This document shows, piece after piece, positions 1 through 20,200 of a stretch of DNA of 64,000 nucleotides (position 1 is its first letter; every line of letters begins with the position of its first letter). The stretch comes from Hymenolepis diminuta (taxonomy: Eukaryota; Platyhelminthes; Cestoda; Cyclophyllidea; Hymenolepididae). The stretch spans positions 297,426 through 361,425 of the forward strand of contig CAADRB010000002.1 in NCBI GenBank assembly GCA_900708905.1. The letters are read 5' to 3'. Below the pieces are notes generated by a model. That model did no database searches. It was given only the letters and a program-made list of their open reading frames with translations, and had not been told where the DNA came from. The position numbers and the translations under genes are program-made.

Positions 1-1437
1 GGTGAATATGCACGTCTGCTAAAGCATAGGTCTCTATATTGTTGCAGATGTATAAATATATTTTTCAATCAACGTTACGTCAACTTTTACGCATCAAGCC
101 ACTAGATATATCATGCAGCTTATAATAACATAGCAGAAATAAGCACTTTCTCCCTCGAAAACAACTTATTATTAATATTTTAATTTTATAATAATACCAT
201 ATTAGATTTCACATAGTTCGTTTCTCCGCATTTTTTAATAGTAGGATCATGAATTTTCATATTAACCTTTTTCCTGTTTAAAAGTTCAAATTTCAATTAT
301 TAAATGCGTTATTTGAAGTGGTGAATCACTAACAACCCTGTGTTTATGAGGGGAATAACATTTATTTATACTTGATAATGTAATAAGTAAATACGTTATT
401 TGAATCAGTAAAGCGCAAAACCTTGGGTAATTAGAAATGGGAGGGATGTCACCATATCCACTGGCATATAATGGTTAGCTACTAAATTGATTTAATTAAC
501 TTTGTTGTGGTAATAGCAGACTAGTAGCAGGATCTACAGAGATACCATAAAAAGTTTGTAAAACTGTTATAGAGGACAGCAGTTAAGGTTTATCAGGCAG
601 TCATCTTGCAACTTCTTAACTTTTGAAAAATAAATAGCTACCGGGCCTAATTGAAAATTCCTAGAAGTTTGAACAATGACGCCTACTTGACAGCGAAGGA
701 AAGAAGGATGAAAAACGTGAGCGTGAGAAATGAGCTATTTGCGCGGAGCATGTAAAAACCGGCAGGTATGTATTGCAGGCAAATTAGCTGAATCATCGCA
801 AGGCAGAAGCGGGTAAAAATTGATACTCGATATGCTACATGTGAGTTTTGGCCAGAGGAAGGTGGGCAAAATCCAATGATCATACAAGAATTCGAACATA
901 AAAATTATTTTGCTTAAAAACATGTTATTCGGCAATGATTTTGGAAGGCTTAGATAAATTCATCCGTCACCATATTATGAAGGAACGTTAACAACAGTTG
1001 ATGGTTAATCAGCCCACGGAATCCACACCCTTAGATCACAAATGAAATTACCCTTTAATCAAAGAAAAGTTATTTACGCATTCGGGCTAGTATTTGCACC
1101 CGATTTTGTATCGATATGCGCTCAGTTGCGTCGAGTTATGTTTTTCTTCTATTTTAAATAAATCATTACTTTAGAGAAGCCCACGAGCAAATTATTCATT
1201 GATTCAGATTTAGTTTGCTGCAAAATACAGTCAGAATGCAAACACAGCATTTTCTATTTGATATTTGGTTAACAGTTAGTCTTATCAGAAGATTTCACGA
1301 TAAAATTCTAGTGACAAATTAAGAAATCTGTTTATTTTCAAAGTCGAACTTCAATTAGTAAAGGGATTTAAGTATACTAATCTGTTTATTAATATTATAA
1401 ATAATATCTATTGTTTTATTTTTGTATTGAATTTCAG
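1..1437. other. No gene recognised; probably intron of the gene ending at 1790
   Basis: AT-rich sequence without a convincing coding frame. A coding exon begins at 1438 directly after a pyrimidine-poor but usable acceptor (tttcag), so at least the right-hand part of this stretch should be an intron of that gene. Short frames on the minus strand around 683-935 overlap each other and resemble nothing I know. Confidence 0.5.
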
Positions 1438-1790
1438 CCCCTCCACCCAATCCGGTGGCACTTTTCGGTGATTTCAATCTCGCACAGGAGGCTTTTTCAA
1501 AACCATCTTTGATAGAACTCGGAGGAAGCACAGATTTGTCTTTGGTAAATTTTCGCTCTAAATAGCTTTAATTATTAATGCATTTCTCTAAGAGTATTAA
1601 ATTTGTTTAAATGTGACCACAGCCTGCGAAACCGGTCACGACCAATCAGTTTGTCCCAATGAGCTATCAACAACCAATGAGCTATGAGTCCTGGCAGTTA
1701 CCGAGTGATCAATCACAATACGGAACTCTTTACACGTCTACTCCGGCTACAAATGGACTTCTATCCAAAAGCACCAATCCTTTCTTATGA
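1438..1790 (+). CDS. C-terminal end of a protein with a terminal NPF motif (endocytic adaptor type), partial
   Basis: Two exons are visible, 1438-1544 and 1623-1790, separated by a 78-base GT-AG intron. The first enters with two bases of a split codon and both stay in one frame to the TGA at 1788-1790. The 91 visible codons include FGDFNLAQEAF, a Pro/Gln/Tyr-rich stretch (VPMSYQQPMSYESW) and the final residues KSTNPFL. A terminal Asn-Pro-Phe-hydrophobic motif is a known ligand of EH domains and is typical of endocytic adaptors such as epsin, AP180/PICALM and AGFG proteins. The visible part has no domain, so the family cannot be fixed. The 5' exons lie outside the window or in its unresolved first 1.4 kb. 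Confidence 0.6.
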
Positions 1791-4243
1791 AACAACCAGT
1801 TTAACTCCGTCTTTCATGCATATTACTTATTATTAATTAGTCATCTGATGGCATAAGTGTATATGCAAGAGAATTAGACGATTAATTTGTAATCTATTCT
1901 GCTTATTACGAAAATTTGTGTATTCGTTGTCGAAAATAGTTATTTTGGTTATTTCATAAACTACATCTTAACTACAGTAACACCACGATGTGTTTAGCTC
2001 AGATGCTGAGCTAAAGGAAAGTGATTTATGAAAATACAATTAAATCTATAGGAACCTGAGTCCCTAAGTGATGACTGATTGATGACTTTGCTCATGTTTA
2101 GACATAGTGCTAAGGTATCAAAAAATAATATATTTTACAGACGGTAAAGATATCCGACGGTACATTCCTCAATAAGCCACGTAATAAACCATTTAGAATT
2201 ATATAATCCCACCCCTATAGTGTAGAAATTAGACAAAGTATAGAATAAACTGGCTCCGTAAAGAAAGTAATAAATGGAACTTCCAATTAGCAAATATTAG
2301 TAAGTTAGAGTCTAAACGTGAGTTGATTAGTTTTAATTATGAAATGCCAAATTACGTAAAAAGTTAAACATCTATGGATGACAGCGAATCTACTAGAGTC
2401 ATCAACCGAACTGCTACAAAGATTTTTACGAGAACAGTAAAGCATAAATTAATCGCTAGTATCATATATCTGCTCCTGGCTGTAAGAAGATACAAATAGA
2501 CCAAGGCAGTAGAACCGACGACGAAGTTAAGCCAATCAGTCCATAAACTCAGAATGTCGTGAACATCACCTCACCCGTGAAACCGGGACTCAAATCATTA
2601 AATTTGAACATTAATACAGTGATTTATACTGTTTACAGGAATTTGGAAAGTTCGATGTCCCTAGAGCTTAAATGAAGTGTCCTAAATTCATTACTTAGTT
2701 CGGCCTGACTGTCTCACCTCACTAGGCCTCACAAACAAGAGTCGCTATGTAAAGCAAGTCGGTAAAATATGTATAATTTTCTCTAAATACAAGTAATAAT
2801 AGGCTCTTCAGCCGCTCCTTAAGTTAATATTGACCTGCATATTAAATTAACTTGCATGTCTTAACCTACTCTTAAGACTCCAAAATCTAAAGACAATGAA
2901 ATGATGTCCCCTCGCTTAGAGTATTCAGTTCATAAGTAGAGAATTAAGCCTTAAAAATCAGCGACATCTCAGAGAGAGGCTAGAAAAATTTTCCTGAAAA
3001 ATAAAGATTTGGGCGACAGAATGTTACTTTCACATTATGTACTGTAGAAAGCGTAGTCTAAGTCATCTTAGAGATGAGGCAAATATGGAAGAGCATGAAA
3101 CAACATTCTATAAAAAATGAAGCAAAGACCAAGACGTATTAATAGTACAACGGTGCGAGGACGCGACCATCAAGGGCCACAATCCTCTGATCAGGAGCCA
3201 ATCGCAAAATTGATTGATTGGCCCACTCAGCGTGTTGGCGAGAGCATTCGTACTGACTGGTGTGAGCATTAGCGACACGTTTAGTGGTTTGCAAAACAAT
3301 TAATTATTCACACGACCCAGTTTCCGGAATTAGCGCCTCTTTTACGTGAGGGGGATTAAAATGTCGAATCAAAATTGCATCAATATAATAATTAACCCAT
3401 GGTGTCTTTAGGAGTGAAGTCCTCTTAAATGTCAATGACTCAGCGACCCTTTATCCTTTATTCTATGATCAATATTTCCACACTCTGCCTAGCTAAATAT
3501 ATATAACCTTTATATAATGTATTAAGATCCTGAAGCCCTCAAAGACCCCAAGCTTTCAATACCCTAACCTCCTAATTTTACTCCTCCACACATCTCATAT
3601 GTACACAATTGAAATTTATACGTCCACTCGCCCACGGCTTACATTTGTAATTAGTTTTTCAAAAATCACTCGTTCTTAGATGAATCTAATCTCTTTCTAG
3701 TCATCAAGACATGGTCAAAGTTCAAATACTGATCACATAAACAATATTCCTATAGGATGTTCTACAATTTTGCGAATATTAGAAGGTTCAGTATAAGATA
3801 AAGAATGATGTGAAACGTTTAAATCAAATCGTTTTCACCTCTCCCCGTCTTATTCGAAAGATGATAGTAAGTCGTCAACCCCGACCGCTTTCGATAATAA
3901 ATATATAAGCATCTTATTTGAGGTATTAGAAATCAATAATCGCACTAGCATAAAAGCTTTGTTATTTCCTGGCTTAGCTTTGTCCTATATTAGATATGAA
4001 GCATTTCGAAAATGTACAGTCAACCTGATTCGCGATTCTTTGTACTACTCTAGGAGCCAAGAAGGAAAAAAGCAGTCTTAGAATCTCTAACTTCAGTTAG
4101 TACCATTCAATACCGTAATTTAATAATGATTAGAAAGTAAGGAAAAGGAAGGAAACAAAATATCATGAATTGTAAAAAAAGCAACACCGATTGTCAACAT
4201 CCATTATTCCAGAAAGGAAATATCTTTTTGGAAAAAGACGTGA
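1791..4243. other. Intergenic stretch, no feature recognised
   Basis: Lies between two convergent genes. It holds the 3' UTR of the NPF-motif gene and otherwise AT-rich sequence full of stop codons in all frames. The longest frame (minus strand, 3108-3299, 63 codons) has no recognisable similarity. Confidence 0.5.
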
Positions 4244-12022
<7,779 letters not shown>

Positions 12023-12315
12023 ACCAAAACAAAATTCGAAATAGTACCAAAAGCACTTGGATTCTTATTGGTGAATTCAAGTAATTTCAAAATAGGGCAA
12101 GTGAAAATAATCTGACGCTATCTCAATAAACCATGCGTTTAAATACTGAATAAATATCTGAAATATCCAATTACTTAAACGTATATAATTTAAAACTCGT
12201 AGTGTGCAAGAATGATGCAGAGTCATCTACCACAACAGAATACCAATTTAGCGTCTAGGTCAGAGTTGGTGAAGAGCCCTTCCTGTCACTCTCGTGGTCG
12301 TGATTTTCTTATTTA
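12023..12315. promoter_or_regulatory. Shared 293 bp bidirectional promoter region (LRRC40 / RRP46)
   Basis: The start codons of two divergent genes, LRRC40 (minus, 12022) and RRP46 (plus, 12316), are only 293 bp apart. Both promoters and both 5' UTRs must lie here unless first exons are non-coding and distant. No clear TATA box was seen in a convincing position. The inference rests on geometry. Confidence 0.6.
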
Positions 12316-13152
12316 ATGGAAAGGTCGAATTTATTAGTAGAGTTAAATACAGATTGCAATGCTTCTGGTTCCTGCACGTGGGCTTTCGGTGATGCTCATG
12401 TGATAGCGTCCGTTTATGGACCTAAAGAGGCAAATATGGCAAATGAATTGACTCATCGTGCTTGTATTGATGTATCCATTTCGCCCGTTTCCGGCTTTCA
12501 TACGCCTTGTGAGAGCGAAATGGAACTTTATATTACACAGCTACTCGAAAGGTTGATCGAAGTCAAGAAGTATCCTCGAAATCAGGTTTGCCTTATAATA
12601 TTTAATGACCATCCATTTGCATTCTGCTTCTACTTTTTTGTCGTATTTCAGTTTAATGTTCGTATTCAAATCGTTTCTGGTATATCTGGTCATGCTGTTA
12701 CGATGGCGGCTTGTATCAACGCGGTTTCCTTGGCTCTTTTGCAAACAGCAATTCCTCTCACAGCATCGATAGTTGCCGTGTGCAGCTCAGAAGTCGACGC
12801 TAATTGCCGTCGTATGTTTATGAATTTAACTGTTTTTAATAGATTGCTCAGTTGTTATTTATATTTCATTTTCGTTTAAGCTGTGGCTCTTTCAATCGAT
12901 ATGGCAAACCCTTCAATCAGTGAACCTACGCGTGCTAAACGCACTAGAAGTGACGGAGATCATGAAAGTACGCAAGCAATTTTCTCCGTATATTCTGGTC
13001 GGTTAGATTCTCCTGTGTCCAATGATAAGGTTTTCTTGTCATCTCAGCTTCTTTCTATGGTTACTAATCTCGATCCTCAAGGACTACTCTGTTCTAGAGC
13101 TCGAGATCTTTATGAAGCCATGACTGCTCAGTTGACCGCAAATTTATTCTAA
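12316..13152 (+). CDS. EXOSC5: Exosome complex component RRP46 (EXOSC5) homologue, 3 exons, 233 aa
   Basis: Exons 12316-12585, 12652-12811 and 12881-13152 join in frame (702 bases). The RNase PH fold is recognisable. Near the N-terminus the order ASGSCTWAFGDAHVIASVYGP corresponds to the family's [20 protein letters not shown], and a conserved AACINAVSLALLQTAIPLTAS segment follows near residues 110-130. RRP46 is one of six RNase-PH-like ring subunits of the eukaryotic RNA exosome. In animals the ring is catalytically inactive and threads RNA to DIS3/RRP6 for 3'-5' processing and decay in nucleus and cytoplasm. Typical length is 220-240 aa, which fits. The region after residue 150 is more divergent and Ser/Asp-rich. 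It is divergent from LRRC40 and in tandem with LSM14, whose start is 502 bp downstream. The ATG chosen is the first in frame and lies just upstream of the conserved domain. Confidence 0.88.
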
Positions 13153-13654
13153 TTCCTGTTTTCTTTTTCTTTGTACATTTGTAAATAAGCAATTACGTTA
13201 ATATAAAACCGATGATATCTCAACTTTTGTATACTATTCTAAGTTTTACGATAAATTGTAGGACGGGTCTAGTCATACTAATAATTATTATTTCGCCGCT
13301 AGAAATCCACCTTCGAATTTTTGCTTTGATTCTTTTGTATGCTGAATACGAATAGGCTTGTTATTGGGTATGACTGGAGTTTTAAGGCTTAATATTTTCC
13401 GACATATTTTAATTAAATTTGCTCTCCTCAATTTAGACTTAGCTCTGAACAGCATTTAGGAGATGAGTTAAGTTTGTGTTAACGAATCAAATTGCAACAG
13501 ATGCGCAAAATTGGATTATCGATTTCTGAGTTGTTATCAGGATTAGATTAACTTTTTAATTTCGCTAGCACTACGGTCAGACGCATTTTCAGTGCTTAAT
13601 CATATTGCAGGTTATTAGTGTACAGATCTCGGAGGAAAAGTTTCACATCTTGCA
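13153..13654 (+). other. RRP46-LSM14 intergenic region
   Basis: Contains the RRP46 3' UTR and the LSM14 leader. A good splice acceptor (catattgcag, ending at 13610) lies 44 bases before the LSM14 ATG and could receive either a spliced leader or a non-coding first exon. No canonical AATAAA was found close to the RRP46 stop; variants such as ATATAAA occur near 13200. Confidence 0.45.
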
Positions 13655-15055
13655 ATGGAGAAAGAACTTCGAGAACCGAGTCAATTTAAGACAATTACAA
13701 AGAATTCCTTGATACAGATTGTTACGAATGTCAGTTATAAGTACGAAGGAACAGTTATCGCGGTGAATCCAAAGGATCAAACAATATCTCTTCAAAATGT
13801 CAAGTTTATGGGGCGTGATCCTCATGCTAAGGATGCTAATAACGACAAAGACTCCAATCAGCAACTACCTGAAATTGGGTTCCATATTGAAACGGTTACG
13901 TTTTGGCTAGACAGCGTTAAAAAAGTAATCGTCCTGAAAGAAGGCAAAATAACCTGTGACATCGGTGACAATGCTGTCAAAGAACTTAGTGGGAAGAATA
14001 TTTCACCTGTTAAAAATACGGTACGCTAAGAATAGTTTGCGTATGATTATTTACAAGTGTTTTAGACGATGCATCGTAATGAAGTTACCAGCTCGAACAG
14101 CGCCATTCATGAAAATAACAATGATAGGAGACCCCGTAGACCATTAGGCAATCCTCGAAGGGGACGAAATTCAGAACAACCGCGAACCACTTATGTTCCC
14201 AACTTTACCAGCCGCAATCGTTTTAGCGGCCCTTATGAATCATCAAATATAAGGAACGAGACAGCTTATACAAAACCTACTCGAAACGGTGGTTTGGTTT
14301 TGTATCTGCCTCCGAGTCTAACTTCACTCTATCGTTCTAATGGTCTGAATATCATGCCCCAGTCGAACTTCAGAAGTCAAGGCAGAAGAAGAGGTACTTT
14401 TGAGAGAAGGAATGCATCTTCAAGAAATACCACAAATCGCAGAAACGAATCAGGTAAATTTGATGATTAGAAATGTAAACTTCCTTTTCAGAGGATTATT
14501 CTGATAAGCCTTATGACTTTGAGACCGCCAATGCAGAGTTTGCCGGAGAACTGGCTAAATTGAGCCTTAATTCTCCTACTTCGGAAGACAGAAAATCTGC
14601 TGAAAACGGTGTAAAAAATAACAATAAAATAACTGATAGTGGAGCCTCAGGCGATTCTTCTACCAGCATTACAAATGCAGTAACGGAATCTGATGGAATT
14701 CAGAGTTTGGCTAGGTAGGATTCTGTACCTTACGCTTAAAACTAATCAATATATATTCTCGGTAAATTTTAGTTCTACTTTTAGTGGTGAATATTACGTT
14801 CGTGAAAAAAGTTTCTTTGACCAAATCAGTCGTTCAGAGGGTGGACCAAGAGGTGGACCAGTAAGCCGTGGTCGAAGCGAACGTGGACGTCCCATTCGCG
14901 GTTTCAACAGATCCAGAAATTTCGGTATCAGGGGTAATGCGCGTCGTGAGCGTGAACTCAATATTGAGACATTTGGCCAGCCGGGAAATCGTACCTTCTA
15001 CAACCAGAGAACTGGTTATGTATCTCGTGACCTACTTGTTTCGGCCACTGCATGA
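13655..15055 (+). CDS. LSM14: LSM14 / RAP55 / Trailer hitch homologue, 4 exons, 419 aa
   Basis: Exons 13655-14020, 14066-14453, 14492-14714 and 14773-15055 join in frame to a TGA. All signature parts of the Scd6/LSM14 family are present in order. They are an N-terminal divergent Lsm fold (YKYEGTVIAVNPKDQTISLQ, then FWLDSVKKVIVLKE), an FDF motif (YDFETANAEF, residues about 259-268), an FFD box (YYVREKSFFDQIS, about 333-345), a TFG box (ERELNIETFGQP, about 385-395), and RGG-type Arg/Gly-rich tracts between and after them. LSM14 proteins sit in P-bodies and germ or maternal RNPs, bind DDX6/Dhh1 through FDF and 4E-T, and repress translation or promote decapping. The first intron is 45 bases and the others 38 and 58, far shorter than in neighbouring genes. 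The fourth exon could alternatively start at the ag ten bases later, but that breaks the frame. Confidence 0.9.
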
Positions 15056-16490
15056 GATTTGTTCCCTTGTTGTATATCCATACGTTTATTACCTTGCTCT
15101 CTCTTCTCCCATTTTCAAAGCATTGTGTCAAGTTATTTTCAAGTTTCACTTCTTAAAACAGAGTTACGATTGTTTATATATTTTGAAAACTTTTCAACCA
15201 AGGATTTCCCTTGTAAACGCGTTTTTGAAAGAAATATGATCCTGCATTATACTAGACTTTATTCGACTAATCAAATGGTTCCACTTTTTACGTAGGCGTA
15301 TTCACAGGACATTCTGCTAACAAAATGGCTTCCGTTTCCTTTACAGCCTCGGTGATCAAACTGAACACACTTTCGGACCTTTTTATCATACGGTCACATG
15401 GGGAAGTGGCTTTTACAGGGTCCTCTTTTGACTTCACTTCTGCACCTACGCATACAAGCTGAGAAGTGAACAGTGGTCATAGATTTTTTATAATGATATT
15501 CACTACCCACAACATATTTACCAAGTTAGAAGTAGGAATAAATAGTGATGAACGTAACTACACCTTCGAGAATGTTAAAGTAAGCTAAACAGAAAGAAAA
15601 CGAAAAATCCGTGTAACTGACGCAGATGACTTGAGGTAGCCTCAGGTTAGAGAGTACACAATTAGCTTTGTTTTGTAAAGTTAAATAGAACTTGTTAAAC
15701 CTTGAAAGCAGTGGTTAGTTGGTTTTAGAACCAAAATAAACAAATTACTGAGCCGTTTTTACAAGCGTCTGCACTTACAATTATCATAATCTGTGACTTT
15801 TAATTTATCTAAAATCTCCAAATAAAATGATGATTTTCCCATCATAATTTAATAGGTTTGGATGAACCGGGTAGTATTACAAATAGAGTTCATTTGATAG
15901 CTATTCGTTATGAAAATGATAATTTCTAGTCTCTCTCCGCTTATGTTATTGACTATCTGTGTCCTTTATATGAATTTTACATTGTAAATCAGAGAAAAGG
16001 CATTCGTTTATGGGAAGGAGAGCTACTGTGATTCAGGAAATAAAGATGCATTTAATCGAGTATTACATTAGCCAATAAGTAGATAAAAATTTGAGGACTT
16101 TTATTAATGAGTGCCAATAAAATCGTTTATAATGGTCACAGGAGGCTTAAATATGAAACTGTAAATTTAGAGACAGACTGTTGTGTCTCCCCCGTTATCT
16201 AAGTATAGGCTAAGTTAGGGTATGATTTACATTGTTAAAATACACGGATTTTACTTCATAAATGGGTAAATAAAATGTAACCAAGAAATGAATTCAAAGA
16301 GATGCAGTAGGATCGGACATCTTTTTGTCTAAGTGGTTGATGTGGCTTTCAGAGGTCAACATTTATGTCCAAATGCGTGTTCAATTCCCGTGCTTTGTCC
16401 TGATTTTATGACTATTCACATTTGCATTAAAGATAAGGACAAGTTTAATTCTTTAAAATAAAATTCTGACGTTAGATAGAAGAGTTCTAG
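15056..16490. other. Intergenic region between LSM14 and the Kunitz gene
   Basis: LSM14 3' UTR followed by non-coding sequence. AATAAA occurs at 15735 and 15821 but far from the stop. A tRNA-like relic lies at 16315-16400 (listed separately). Nothing else recognised. Confidence 0.45.
16315..16400 (+). repeat. tRNA-derived relic resembling a class II (Leu/Ser-type) tRNA
   Basis: Has an A-box-like GTCTAAGTGGTTGA (16327-16340) and a B-box-like GTGTTCAATTCCC (16377-16389). The outer sequences ggaca and tgtcc can pair as an incomplete acceptor stem. The D-arm sequence recalls Leu/Ser tRNAs. The anticodon arm is poorly paired, so a pseudogene or SINE head is more likely than an active tRNA. Confidence 0.45.
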
Positions 16491-16498
16491 TATAAATA
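16491..16498 (+). promoter_or_regulatory. TATA box of the Kunitz gene
   Basis: TATAAATA stands 39 bases before the ATG at 16530, giving room for a very short leader, which is normal for a small secreted-protein gene. Confidence 0.6.
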
Positions 16499-16529
16499 GA
16501 TCCTAATTGTAAAATTTGCCTCTTTCAAA

Positions 16530-17173
16530 ATGAAATACAGCGTTCTTCTACTAGTCTTGAGTCTCGCTACATTTTCAAAAGGTTAGTATTCTCATCGTAA
16601 TAATTTATTTCATTATGTTGGGTATAAAATATTTTATGTTCTCCCACAATATTCTTATATTTGTACGTGTTCATGAATCAGTTTCATCCCTCGTAGAATA
16701 CTACAACTCTGAACCGTAAAAGGTGGGGAAGGATCGCGCTTTCGAAAACGCCTTTTAAAGATAAGAATCAAAATTAAGCCTCAAGTAGACTAATATTTGT
16801 TTGAGTTTGAGGTAATTATAATAGGGGGATCTCGAATTCATATGATCCGTTTGTGGATAGATCAACGTACTTGAACAATAACTAAAATAATTAGTTAAAT
16901 TTCCACACTCTTTGCGCTATACGTTTTTTAAAACTTATAACTTGCTTAATAATATGTATTTTTGCTTTTTTTTTAGCTAACCACTCAGATGTTTGCAATC
17001 TGCCATTAGATTCGGGAATATGCTCCGCATTTTTTCCCAAATGGGGTTATGATGTTAATGAAAAAGAATGTGTAATTTTCATATATGGCGGTTGTGGAGG
17101 AAACGATAATTCTTTTGAAGAAAAAGAGGAATGTGAAGCAGCTTGTGGACTCGCTAAGAAATCTGCGAAATAG
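16530..17173 (+). CDS. Secreted single-domain Kunitz-type protein, 2 exons, 82 aa
   Basis: Exons 16530-16581 and 16977-17173 join in frame. Residues 1-17 (MKYSVLLLVLSLATFSK) are a signal peptide. The second exon encodes one Kunitz/BPTI domain with all six cysteines (C24, C33, C49, C57, C70, C74), spaced 8-15-7-12-3 exactly as in the family, and the conserved FIYGGCGGNDNSF core. The domain is followed by a short basic tail. Kunitz proteins bind serine proteases through the P1 residue after the second cysteine; some block ion channels instead. Here P1 is Ser34 (GICSAF), not Lys or Arg, so tight trypsin inhibition is unlikely by family knowledge; an elastase- or chymotrypsin-like target, or a non-protease role, is possible. 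The one-exon-signal, one-exon-domain structure matches secreted Kunitz genes known in tapeworms. Confidence 0.92.
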
Positions 17174-17222
17174 TCGTCTATGTTCCATTAAGGGAAAAAT
17201 TTTGTGCTATTTACATTAGTTA

Positions 17223-17228
17223 AATAAA
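17223..17228 (+). terminator. Poly(A) signal of the Kunitz gene
   Basis: AATAAA lies 50 bases after the TAG stop at 17171-17173, with a T-rich stretch following. This predicts a 3' UTR of roughly 70 bases. Confidence 0.7.
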
Positions 17229-20200
17229 AGTAATCCTGGCTATATCAACGTTTTATTTCCTATATCGGTCCTGTATAACGATGTTTAACCAAGGTAGTTT
17301 CATCTACATCTTTGGTATGCCCATGATATAGGATTAGATATAGATAATAGGATCTTTGATGGAAATAGTTGAACATTTGGCTACTCAACTCAGGTACTTC
17401 TATTTTCAGAGATAGAATCCCATAGCCCATTTTAGTTTGTTTGCTTTTGAAACTGTTTATGTCCTTAGCCCGATTTCACTTATTGCTTCTCTGTGGCCCA
17501 GATTCACATTATGTCAACAACCCTCTATCAATCAACATCAAATCACCCACTTTTATTTTACTTTTTTCATGTAATGAAACAGAATGGTTAGCTAACTTTT
17601 GTGTAGTAAGGAGCTGCGTAGCTTCCAATATTGCGTTTAATGAGTGAAAAAGAAAGTAAAATTTGAAGGTTACACTTTTAAAGATAAACCTTATGTCCTA
17701 AGATCTCTACGCAGTAGAAGCAGGGGTTTAAGTAAACACGTCGGAATTTGATTTATTCAGATCTTATTGTCAAAAACCACTTAGGCGGCATTCGTCGGAG
17801 TCATTTCCATTGGACGTCGTGCTTATGAGAAATCAAATAATCGTTGAAGAATGGCAAGGGGGGCAGGGAGAACTTAATGGAAAACATATTTGAGCGACCA
17901 CACATTCTTACACGTTACATAAACTCCTCGTTAAACGTCTCCAACTGCGATAATTATCTCTCTGTTCTTATTAATCAATTGAGGTGAGTAATGTTAAAAC
18001 TTTGGTCGGGTAGAGTGGGGGTGTACAAGTGTTAGCTGAGGTGAAAGATTGGAATTCAGCTGTGTCTTCTTATTTGTACAGCTCTCAAGTTCACATTTTG
18101 GTTGTAGAAGATGAAAACATACATCTGAAGGACCTTTGGAGTTACACCAGAGGATCAAGTCCTCCGATTATGAATAAACACGTTGAGAATACTGGGTAGT
18201 CTTAGAGAAGGAAGGTTTATCACGAATCCTATAATCAAGACAAGCAGCTAACCACTCAAAGTGAGAACATAAAGTTAAGTAAACACTAATGGAAATTCTA
18301 ATTTACTAATGAGTAAATCTAATGGAAACTTGCAGACTGGAAATTTAAGAAGATAACCAGAGTGAGATTAGAGTATTAATTAAAGGTATTAGCTTATTAT
18401 ATAACAAGTAAATATTCTTTAGACATTAAGGTGTGGACAGACTGATGAGAAGGGTACTTTTTGCAATCACAACACCCCTCTAGCACAAAATAACATACTG
18501 AAAATAGTAAAGCTGCAGACTGTTGTTATGGCACAGGTCGGCGCCGGAAATCGAAATAATATAGTAGCACAACAAATCAAAGCGCTGTTTCATACTTTCA
18601 TGAAGGACTTATTGACAATTCCTTTAGATTCTTCTTTGATATACGCAGTGTTCAAAGAGTGGCTTCCTATAAATTACTCTAAACTCTTGGATGTTCAAGG
18701 ACGTACCAAGTAAAAAGAATGTTGTTCAAAGGTAGTGATGGATTATTGTTAGATTATATGTTCAGATAGTTGCAAACCAGTCTATAATTGTAATGCAAAC
18801 CTCAAACTGTGTAATGGAGTTCCGAGCAGGTTAAGAAACTGCGGGTGAGGATTTGAATTACATATATGTCCATCCTTTTTTACAAAAGTGGCTAGTGATT
18901 AAATTGTTTGACCTTTAAAATAGAAATTCACTTCTCGATAACGATAGTGATTGCTCACAGTGATTTAAAAGTAAAGGCAGAGCTGCCAAAGCTATTATGT
19001 AAGCTTTCATAGGACGCAAGTCAAACAATACTATTTTCTCAGCAGATGATTTCTAAGTTGCCTACCATGCCTATCCATATGCAGAATAACAAGGCTCCTT
19101 GCAGCATGACAGTGAGTAGGAATAAAAACTAAACTTTTAATGGCGCTCTAACTTGGTTCGTCACGTAGGAGCAACGGTTCCAGCGAACTAAGATGGACGA
19201 ACAGGAGGAAATAAGTGGGATTCTACTGGGACCTCTTTGCCTATTCTCAGAACAATTTTTGTATTCAGCTCCCCATACCAACGGAAATCCTCCAAAGAAT
19301 CAACTTCTCAAACATTCAAAGGAAACAGGAAATGTAAATTAAATTTTGAGGAAGAAGAAACCGCAGAAAATCGTCAAATGCAAGTCGTGATGTTAAAGTT
19401 AAACGTGGATCCTAACGTCATGGAAAATATCTACATGCAAAAGGTCCTAGAAGATATCAAGAAAATTCCCCCCAATGATGTAGATGCGACACATATCACA
19501 TGGATAACATTTTGGGGAAAGGAGGAATTTCTGCAGTTGCTTCTAAATTCAAGAAGTCATTCCAAGTCACTTTGCAACGGCAGATGGAGCAAAAAGTAAA
19601 GGACTTAGAGGCTACAGTAGTAGAAATAAAACTAGTGAGGAACAATGAGGGTCTTTACAAAGTTATTTAACCACTAGCCAGATGATATCATCAATAAATT
19701 AGGCACTAATGCCGAGAATACTTACACAACCCGTTGAGGCTGTGTTTCCAGTAACACAATGTAGATCCGGGTACGAGCCAGTTATAGCAGTGGTGTGAAA
19801 CATGCAAAGAAGCTCACCACTACTGACATCAACTCAATCCAGTGCAGCCAACGGGCTTATAGTACTAGCTTCCCATTCCTCATCCTCAGAGAATACCAAA
19901 GATAAAGAATCATTGATTTCTACATTGCGGACTTCAATGAACTGAATACCAGGCTGGTCAGTTTAAGCAAATGACATGCCACAGAAGAAACGGATACACC
20001 TGAACGTGATGAGGTATCAAATATCATGTTGTCGACAAACACTTCAAAGGGTAAAGATTTAGTATCGTGGGCGTAAAAACAGCTGTTCTACTGCAAATCT
20101 GAACCGGAGGTCATTAGAATTAAAACTTGTATGTAGTGCTGATTGATAGAGCAGTTGCTTTGACGACTGTTGATAGATCTGCATCATCTGATCTCAATCT

